The notes below the pieces were generated by a model that was not told where the DNA came from, did not search any database, and worked only from the letters and a program-made list of their open reading frames with translations. This document shows, piece after piece, positions 55,793 through 64,000 of a DNA stretch of 64,000 nt. Source of the DNA: Branchiostoma floridae (Eukaryota > Chordata > Leptocardii > Amphioxiformes > Branchiostomatidae); contig NC_049983.1 of assembly GCF_000003815.2 (NCBI RefSeq), positions 4,293,219-4,357,218 on the forward strand, written 5' to 3'. Position numbers and translations under genes: made by a program. The number at the start of each line of letters is the position of its first letter. The stretch's first letter is position 1.

Positions 55793-58034
55793 CTTTAGCA
55801 ACTCAGTATAATCAGGGTGACATGGAGGGACCAAACCCTGAGCCGAAGATTATACTGCCGTCGTTACTTCATCTGTACAAGGAAACAAAAAATCTTGGTC
55901 ATAGGAAGTCACACCGTATTCTAGGAATAAACTCAATAAAGTGACCGGTTTGCAGTTAAAAGAATAGTAATGACACCTACATTAAGCTGCAAACATATGG
56001 TGTGTGTATTTTCTAACCCCATTCTAATAGAATCCTAAATTTCCCTGACATCATTATTAGCACTCAGATGCGACTTATCAATAAGAATTACCATTTTACC
56101 CCTTGGCCAACATTAAAAACTAACAAGCACTGTTATGATTAATATGCCGCTACAATAACAAAAGCTGCGCATTAAAACATCTTGAAATCCATCGATTACT
56201 CCATTGGGCTACATTTAAGATTATGCTTGCATATGCTTCATTCTTAAAATAACCTATGGGATTCACAACTAGAGTTCCACGAACACGTACCTTCGCTAAA
56301 TAAACAAGGGTTATTATGAAGAATACTGTTGGTAGCTATACACAACTGACAACATAACATTTTTGACCTGGCACTTCCAGAAAGTTTGACCACAAAATTT
56401 ATGCTATGTTGCTGTACCGTAGGTACCCATAGGAACCGGTCCCATTATTAAACTTGACCTTGCTATCTTCAACTCCTACACATTCAGCAAATGTAATGTA
56501 GAATCATCCACAGCTTTTCTACTTATGCTGCACACAAACGAACACACACACACGCATACACACACAGCCTACTGCAGCACCTAAAGAAAAAAGCCGGGTA
56601 AACCAATTTCGAACTTGACCTTCCTTAAAAGTTTCTTTACCGCTACTCACCGAACAAATATCATGAGGATCTATTCACAGCTTCTTGGGGTAACGGTTAT
56701 GATGTAAACAGACAAACACACAATAATACAAAGCCGGCTGCTACCGTAGAAAAACGCTAGGTTACCACTCTCCAAACCTGACCCTCCAATCTACGACCGC
56801 TACTCACCTGCAAAGTTTTCTTCGATCTATGTTGTCCACAAACAACGAAAAATACAAAGCCCGTTGCAATACCGTAGGAAAATGACAGGTGGACAATTTT
56901 CCAATTTGACCTTTATTTTGAGAGATTCAGACCTGGCTATAACTGGGCTTATCATAAGTCATGTAAATTTGACTTACTTTTTCGATTGTTTGTTTGTTTT
57001 ATTCGCACTTATATTCACAAAGAATAAGAAATATATAACAAAGAAATATACATGAAATACTACAAAGGCTGGAATTTGCTTATCAACATATTGAGCATTT
57101 TTTACTCCACCCTCCTCAAAAGTGGACTGTTCCAAAATTGAATTTGAAAAAAAAAAGTCATTCCATGCCAGAATGGACAATTCATAATGTACATAGCACA
57201 CAGAGACCAAGCGCATATCCTGCAGAAACCATATACTGAGAATAAAAATGGCGACGTTCTATTTTGCAATCGGTCAAAGGACAGTTATGATACAATAGGT
57301 CAGACTTTGACACGAGCTACAGGTCACCAACAGAAGTTTAGTTTACTGTTTAATTAATCATTGTCTTGAGCTTTTAGCATTATGCAAATCTGTCGAGGAA
57401 CGTTACGCTATGTGCTTCCCAAAACACGATAATGCCTTTTCCGATGAGGAACTAGTAATGCTTGACCTTGTTGTCCTAGCATGCATCGTTTTCAAATGTG
57501 TTGAACAGTTGGGTGTCTGAAGTACTAGTGTGCATTCCTCGAAAATTACAAGCAGATCTCCTTCGCTTATCTTCTGTGCGGTATCATGATTATTGGCGGT
57601 ATTATTTTGATGATGCTGAACATTTTATCCAAATCATGCCCTCATCACCTGCAAAAACAGCAATATCCAAACTTTTAACTTCCCTGTACTTCCTCGGCGC
57701 GATCGCTGCTACGTCCGTCTGTATACCTGCAAGGCTATCAAAATATCCTTTCCTCTCGGTTTAACCCAGGAGTAAAATAACTCCAAAGTTCACAGCTCAA
57801 TCAATCGTTCGATTGCATCATGATTTGATGAGTTGCGGCTACAGACAGTTCAGACAGTTCTCGCCACATTGTTCTACACTGGGTGTAGACAGTCGTCAAT
57901 TGTAAGTTGTCAGTTGCACAACAGAATCATAGACATAAGTTGTGGGGCACGATCGTTGTCCTTGGCATCCTCGCGTGCCGGGATTGGATGACCCACGTTG
58001 CTCTCCACCCACCCGACACCAGAACCCACCACTA
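55793..58034. other. No gene recognised
   Basis: AT-rich. Loosely repeated phrases occur between 56270 and 56900 (e.g. ACCGTAGGAAAATGAC, CTTGACCTT, CACACAAACGAACACACACA), perhaps an old tandem repeat of about 150 bp. No exon is supported on either strand. Confidence 0.35.
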
Positions 58035-59095
58035 AAGCCCCGATCACAAAGCGCGTACGATTTCTTGCGACGGCATATTCCACATATCGTACGATGAGCG
58101 CAGTAAATCGCAGCAAAATCGTAAGCAAAATCAGCCATCGCAACGCATCGAATGATGTTCAAAATTTTTCCAGCGTCGCACGATTTTTCACTTGTGTCTC
58201 TTCTGTATAGCCGTCTGACCGCTTTTGTGCTTCTTTAACCAACAAAATGTGGACATAGCTGTTGAATACCTTTCTATAATATCTTTAACTGTAAAAATAA
58301 GTTAAAAAAGACCATGACAACAAGAGCATTACAAGCAAAAGTTCAAATCAAGCGTGAGTACTGGTATGGTTATCTCGGCCTGCTTGCCGGCTCTACGTGT
58401 CAGGCTCTTTCGAAGATCGTATCATGATATGCTATCAACAAAAAGATGCCATGCATCATACAAAAATCATATCATAAGCATTATATCATATATATTTCCG
58501 ACTCATAGAGCCTGCCTTTATGTTCGAGTTGTCCCAATGGTTATTACGATTATAGTAAACTGACCCAAGACCGACGAGAGCTGAGATTTGATCTAATTAT
58601 AAACTCACGTGCATGAAGCGATCAAACAATTGTCTGCATCACCTGCATGTGCGGGGCGCGCTGTTCTCTGGTTGCGACTGTGGCAGATTCGACTGATGTA
58701 TTTTCCCTTTTCGTCAATATCTACAATATCAGGGAAAACTGAAACCATCACAACATGCTACAAATTCATAAATCTATAACCTCATCAGTAGACAAAAATT
58801 GCCGTAATGAAGTCTGCTATGGGGGCAAATAAAATCTTACGACGATAGCGAAATTTTGAACATGTTCAAAATCTATTTTTCGTCATAGGATGCTCCCCGA
58901 TTTACTATGATTTACTGCGATTGACACAGGTACGCTCTCATGACCTCATCGCACGATGCACTACGCGCTTTGTGACCACGGCTTTATATATTTAAACCAT
59001 TGCTTCCGATTCTCCCCCGACTTACGACGCACTGCGCTCATACCGCGCATCGCAAGGAATCGCAAGGAATCGTACGCGCTTTGTGACCGGGGCTT
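58035..59095. mobile_element. 1.06-kb TIR element (AAGCCCCGATCACAAAGCGC)
   Basis: The left end AAGCCCCGATCACAAAGCGC then GTACGATTTCTTGCGA is mirrored at the right by TCGCAAGGAATCGTACGCGC then TTTGTGACCGGGGCTT. A second inverted pair of GTGACCACGGCTT lies near 58970. No transposase. Superfamily not determined. Confidence 0.7.
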
Positions 59096-59205
59096 AACTT
59101 AACGCCCTTCTCAGCGTCATACGTAATAAATCCATAATACCCATCCCCACATATTCACACATCAAATGCGTCGAGATCTCACATCCCACCGACGGCTTCG
59201 ACTTA

Positions 59206-59414
59206 AGGGCGCGGTCACATAGGTCGTGAGATCGTCGTACGATCGCTAACTTCGGGCATTTTGATTTAATCATGTACGTCTCCTGCGAAGTTCAACTGTC
59301 TGGGTACACAAAAAGCTGTTTTGGATCCATGTCGGTGTTCAGCCAAAGCCTGCTTGAAAATTCTATGGCATCAAAATCGTACGACGATCGCACGACCTAT
59401 GTGACCGTGCCCCT
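59206..59414. mobile_element. 209-bp MITE (GGTCACATAGGTCGTG termini)
   Basis: Left GCGCGGTCACATAGGTCGTG then AGATCGTCGTACGAT; right ATCGTACGACGATCGCACGA then CCTATGTGACCGTGCCCCT. Long palindromic arms of about 38 bp. Its GTCACA and CGTACGAT parts resemble the adjacent 1.06-kb element, suggesting related families. Confidence 0.75.
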
Positions 59415-60065
59415 ATACCCGTCACATTTGGCAAAAATCGATCGGAATACGATTCTCCGGCAATCGCACGAGCCTCGCTTATGATAATAACTTTATTCCA
59501 CAATTGTACAAGGTACAAAGTATGACTTAGAGGTGAAACATACGCGTTACCCTATGTTACTGTCGATCTTAAATATGGCCGTGGATAATGCGACAGGGGT
59601 ATAACGATCGCGCGAGTGTTTGTTCCTTAAACTACCGTGACTAACCTGGCAACGTTGACATACTCTGGTCTGCTAGGCGAAGGTTACTTACCACATATGC
59701 TGGCAGCCGATACCTCAGATCCATTATAGATTATTCTCTTGTGTTCATCACCAATAACACTATCCAACGGTTCGTTCACAAGCGTTTACACGAAAATGTG
59801 ACGACAAGGCCCTTTATAAGCGCTCACGCAACACATGTACAATCCATGTAAACATCCCTTCCTTCGGGTACTAAATGCTCTTGAGCGATACCAACCTAAC
59901 GTCCGAACATCTTAAGTGGTTTGCCTTGGAAAATTGTTTAAATTTTTATCTCCTAACTCTCCCAAGGGGCCTAATGTGAAAACCTTTATAACCTGCTGTT
60001 TGTTTCCCCAAAAATAATTCAACAATAACTCTTGGAATCAAATATAGCTTGAAAATTTCCCCCCT
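59415..60065. other. No gene recognised
   Basis: No exon, TIR or tandem repeat visible before the assembly gap. Confidence 0.4.
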
Positions 60066-60697
60066 NNNNNNNNNNNNNNNNNNNNNNNNNNNNNNNNNNN
60101 NNNNNNNNNNNNNNNNNNNNNNNNNNNNNNNNNNNNNNNNNNNNNNNNNNNNNNNNNNNNNNNNNNNNNNNNNNNNNNNNNNNNNNNNNNNNNNNNNNNN
60201 NNNNNNNNNNNNNNNNNNNNNNNNNNNNNNNNNNNNNNNNNNNNNNNNNNNNNNNNNNNNNNNNNNNNNNNNNNNNNNNNNNNNNNNNNNNNNNNNNNNN
60301 NNNNNNNNNNNNNNNNNNNNNNNNNNNNNNNNNNNNNNNNNNNNNNNNNNNNNNNNNNNNNNNNNNNNNNNNNNNNNNNNNNNNNNNNNNNNNNNNNNNN
60401 NNNNNNNNNNNNNNNNNNNNNNNNNNNNNNNNNNNNNNNNNNNNNNNNNNNNNNNNNNNNNNNNNNNNNNNNNNNNNNNNNNNNNNNNNNNNNNNNNNNN
60501 NNNNNNNNNNNNNNNNNNNNNNNNNNNNNNNNNNNNNNNNNNNNNNNNNNNNNNNNNNNNNNNNNNNNNNNNNNNNNNNNNNNNNNNNNNNNNNNNNNNN
60601 NNNNNNNNNNNNNNNNNNNNNNNNNNNNNNNNNNNNNNNNNNNNNNNNNNNNNNNNNNNNNNNNNNNNNNNNNNNNNNNNNNNNNNNNNNNNNNNNN
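60066..60697. other. Assembly gap (N run)
   Basis: 632 N, ending at a CA microsatellite that probably caused the assembly break. Confidence 0.99.

Positions 60698-60728
<31 letters not shown>
60698..60728. repeat. (CA)n microsatellite at gap edge
   Basis: About 15 CA units immediately after the N run; true length unknown. Confidence 0.95.
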
Positions 60729-60730
<2 letters not shown>

Positions 60731-61159
60731 CTGCGCCCTAAAGAAACAACATGTAGTATTTGTAGGAGGCACATGTAGGTTGTTTCATTATTATCTTAGC
60801 AGACTCGGCTGAAGTAATCCATATCTAATATATTGACAAAAGCCACGAAAGACGGTGCACTATAATTAAGTGTAAAATGCGTGTTATATTGCTCCAGTAC
60901 ATTGCAGAATCGTTTTTTTTACACAAACATGAGGGCAGTTCTTTCTTCCATGAAATATAACGTTATTCCTAGCTCTTCCCACAGCAGAGTCACTTGAAGC
61001 CATTGCACTTTAAACCTTGCATACAAAGTTTGAGTTTTCTCCAAGGCCAGCGATAATGTAGGTTCAAACTTGTATCCAGTCCGTTTGAGTTGCGTACTAA
61101 AACATTTTTTTTTTGTTGGGGTAAAGTTTGTATTGAATAAGTTATTTTTTTTTTACCTT

Positions 61160-61275
61160 GACCAACCTGCAACAAAGCGAAGTTATTAAGCTGGACCACA
61201 CCACCACGGGATTTTTGGATTTCGTGCAATTAACAAAAGTGTGCGATTATCCGTTGTGCAATTAACTGCCTTCAC
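61160..61275. mobile_element. Fragment of a Tigger-like MITE
   Basis: AAGCGAAGTTATTAAGCTGG, CACCACCACGGGAT and GTGCAATTAACAAAAGTGTG match the interior and one end of the complete copy at 61521-61691. The other end is missing. The surrounding sequence 60730-61520 has no other recognisable content. Confidence 0.6.
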
Positions 61276-61520
61276 CTGTATATGGAATCCAGAGCTGTAA
61301 TTTTGTTCTGTTCTGTGTTTGTCTCAAATACCTTAACAGATCTTAAGTTGTTAGTTTGTCATCCAAAGCCTCTCAAAGTTATGTGACCCCTGTGTGCGTT
61401 TCTATACAACGTGTGACTGTGTCCTAGTTACGCTAGTATTTACTACAATTAACGTTACCGGGGCTAAAATAAGACGCAAGTTTCCTATTTCGGGGGTAAA
61501 ATGTTGCCACAATCGTGATA

Positions 61521-61691
61521 CAATGGAAGCCGCTTAATTGCACACATTTGCCAGTCTATTTCGTACAATAATCCGAATGGTGCAACAAAACGAAGTTATT
61601 AAGTTGGACTGCACCACCATGGGATTCGGGGATTTCGTGCAATTAACAAAAATGTGCGATTATCCGGTGTTCAATTAAATGGCTTCTATTG
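61521..61691. mobile_element. Tigger/pogo-like MITE with TA target duplication
   Basis: Termini CAATGGAAGCCGCTTAATTG and CAATTAAATGGCTTCTATTG, 171 bp, flanked by TA (61519-61520 and 61692-61693). Non-coding. Confidence 0.75.
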
Positions 61692-61693
61692 TA

Positions 61694-63730
61694 CGTTATA
61701 TCAAAGGGAACTTTAAAATGTACCTACTTTGGTGGCGCTGTGAAGGTGTTAAGATTACCCTTCTAGATTGCCGAGAGGGGAGTTACTAGTATGTCACGGA
61801 AGGAGGTTTGGCACGATCTAGCAACAAGTCACGTCTCCACTACCATCCCAGCATGCTTCGCGCACAGAAATACGTTCTCTGTCCCAGGGCTGTCTTTGCG
61901 AATATACAGCCCGCTAGTAGCTCTCATGCGGCAATATAGTGTATTGCATAAAAGACTAGGGACTAGGTAGGTAGGTAGGTATAAAAGACTCACACACGCA
62001 TATTCAGTGGAATAAGACAATTTATTACGACGCTTTGGAGGAGCGTGGTTTCAAAGGGTGCTGCCTAAAGCTAATCGGTGACGTATTTTTCTCAAAACAA
62101 CAACAAACTAAAAAAAAAACATTTTCGAGAAAATGCAGTATGTTTCCCTCCCAGAAATATATATGTATATCATTGGACTCGCACACAACATTTTATCATT
62201 CGGCTCGCCCCTGAGGCGTCGGTAAAAATATTAACATAATGGACGCAATAGGATTCATTCATTGAATTACTGCGATAGACAAATGTTAATACAAATGTTT
62301 TTTGAAACCGTTTGGCATCCAATAAAATATGGAAACATGGGCGTGCATAATTAAATGTTTTCTGTCCTGTCAATAACCATGATTGACGGCACCGGAAGTA
62401 CGAATCCTGAATATTTAGTTTACGTACGTTTTTGGACGAATCCTGGAGGTCGCCGAAATCTGGATACACTAGGTGTTTTCAGCGAATAAAATCGCGTTAT
62501 GACGTCATAATTAAAATACAGAAAAGATAAAGCTACGGGATTACATCATTAGCTCGCTAAAAAAAATAAGTGATCGTACACCAAGCCGTTCTAAATTGAC
62601 GACCACAAGAATCCAAGAAAATGCCGCGGTCTAGGTAGGCTTAGCCTATTTCATAATATCGCTCTGTCGGTCTAATATGTTGCAAGTCATGTAATATAGT
62701 AACATTTTGTTAATGGGTCAGTGGGCTGGGATCAAAACAAGTCACATATCCTTGGGCGTCATGCATCAATGGCTCACCACAAAGGACAAAACATTGTCCA
62801 ACAGTGAAATTTAAAAAAAAAAAGATAGGAAAAAGGGCTTACTTTTATGGGGCAATAACCTAAATCTACCATTTGTATAATGTTACGAATATCTAAATAT
62901 TTCTAGATGTGGAATAATCACATAGATACCCGAAAATTATTCCAAATAAAGAGATTTTTGTACGGCCATTTTCAAAATATTTCAAAAATACAGAAGAAAT
63001 GAATCAAAATAGATTCAAATATTCATACTCAATTTTTACATAATTTCAAAATATTGTGGCTTGGATATTCTTTTATTCAAATTTAATTTTAGTCAAACTT
63101 GTTAGAATAGTTATTTGAAAACTCACTTGGTGACTTAGAATTTTACACGACATGTGGGCACATCTTTTGAACACAAAACTGACAACGCTGCGATTCTAAC
63201 GCATAGGATTTCTTTTGTGTAATAAAAAATGAGAAAAATTGAATCCAGCCCGTTAGAATATAAAGATGCCGAAACTACGGTAACCATAAACATCAGCGGG
63301 TGTAACATATACCGGTCATTAATTATTGATGCACCAGACAGAGTTCTTCAATCCGCCACACCCAAATGAGAATATGGGCACGTACTGCAAATTTTGCTAT
63401 TTCGAGGTGTCTTAAATTTGCTGGCGTGTTTTTGCGACTGATGTCTAAGTTCAAAACTTACTAAACTGGTGACAACATGTTCTGACTCCCTTTGCTACTT
63501 TAGTACTCTAAAAAATTATTGAATACTTGACTAATAGATGTCGTAAACTTGCACGATTTTACAGTATCAGCTGCAAACTCTCGACTACTGAAATTATTTT
63601 CAGATTTCGTAAACGCGATTTTACAGTGTCTCTTTGTCAATTAAGTCATAATATCGATACAGAGTATAATAGGCAACACAAGGAGAAAAATCACCAGAAA
63701 GTCTTATTATTAATGTTAATGTATGTACAT
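61694..63730. other. No gene recognised
   Basis: AT-rich with short GGTAGGTAGGTAGG and poly-A runs. A slightly GC-richer segment near 62370-62460 shows no splice-bounded frame. Confidence 0.4.
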
Positions 63731-64000
63731 GTGAGGTAGAGTGACGCAACCGGCGGCTCAGGACGTAAAGGTCTAGGGTTCGAATCCTCCCCTGGCACCG
63801 ATCTTTTACCCTTGGAAAAGGCACTTTATACTCTACCTTTCTCACTCAACTCAGGTGTAAAAAATGAGTACCTAGCTGCAGCTAGTGGCAGTGACAGGTC
63901 TTTGTGGCAGTGGCAAGCCTTAGAGGCATTTTCGGGCATGACCCATCCGCTATACACGAGTCAGGGGTAGGAGAAACCCTTTACATCCTTAGTCGGAAGT
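63731..64000 (+). mobile_element. tRNA-derived SINE, cut by the window edge
   Basis: The head GTGACGCAACCGGCGGCTCA leads to a B box GGTTCGAATCC (63777-63787) and CCTGGCACCGATC. The tail has ACTCAGGTGTAAAAAATGAG then TACCTAGCTG, like the SINE at 48345-48675. The A box is degenerate and no cloverleaf 3' end is present, so this is not a tRNA gene. Confidence 0.65.

Noticed and set aside
57498-57764. 88-codon plus-strand frame
   Set aside because: No homologous motif, acceptor or donor; composition not distinct from neighbouring non-coding sequence.
60019-60774. Long frames across the N run and the CA repeat
   Set aside because: Made of unknown bases and dinucleotide repeat (Cys-Val or His-Thr); not genes.
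63731-63800. tRNA gene
   Set aside because: Good B box but degenerate A box, no acceptor-stem pairing visible, and a SINE-type tail follows.

Overview
This looks like a piece of a metazoan, most likely invertebrate chordate, genome. I infer a lancelet (Branchiostoma-like) from the gene set (an ST8Sia-type sialyltransferase, a KASH5-like protein, the AASS saccharopine dehydrogenase domain, HARBI1) together with dense MITEs, foldback elements and minisatellites. The organism is an inference; nothing in the window names it. Genes are split into short exons with GT..AG introns. Four runs of N (2477-2851, 5389-5499, 30645-30846, 60066-60697) are assembly gaps.

Layout. (1) 1.7-4.4 kb, plus: 3' part of an unrecognised helical-repeat (TPR-like) gene broken by a gap. 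(2) 4.7-11.6 kb, minus: exons of a mitochondrial saccharopine dehydrogenase. Exon 1 is a presequence that splices in frame straight onto the SDH domain with no lysine-ketoglutarate reductase domain between. One exon is tandemly triplicated, and the middle and C-terminal parts are not visible. (3) 11.6-12.2 kb: head-to-head promoter region with a duplicated CRE/E2F/CCAAT-like module. (4) 12.1-26.3 kb, plus: a ten-exon KASH5-like nuclear-envelope protein (EF-hand-like region, coiled coils, an array of QT motifs like dynein light chain LC8 sites, one TM segment, KASH tail). The exon frames are all consistent except for one extra base in the first coding exon. (5) 26.8-30.3 kb: tandem repeats and a 1.2-kb TIR element. 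(6) 30.5-36.6 kb: a PIF/Harbinger transposase gene (plus), a 79-bp minisatellite, a 149-bp tandem repeat derived from the 3' end of the next gene, and a minus-strand exon of a Q/P-rich protein. (7) 36.9-39.2 kb, minus: a single-exon ORF with a coiled coil and an SGNH-esterase-like domain, resembling ORF1 of some LINEs. (8) 40.4-50.4 kb, plus: a fibronectin-III-like gene fragment with one in-frame stop; its introns hold a LINE 3' end, a foldback element, a 5S-like sequence and a tRNA-SINE. (9) 51.0-55.4 kb, minus: a complete five-exon alpha-2,8-sialyltransferase of about 370 aa. (10) 55.8-64 kb: mostly non-coding with several TIR elements, a gap, a CA microsatellite and a tRNA-derived SINE at the right edge.

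The genes do not form a pathway; this is ordinary eukaryotic neighbourhood. The parts most worth a second look are the QT-motif array of the KASH protein, the SDH-only gene with its duplicated exons, the shared promoter, and coding exons that have become tandem repeats.
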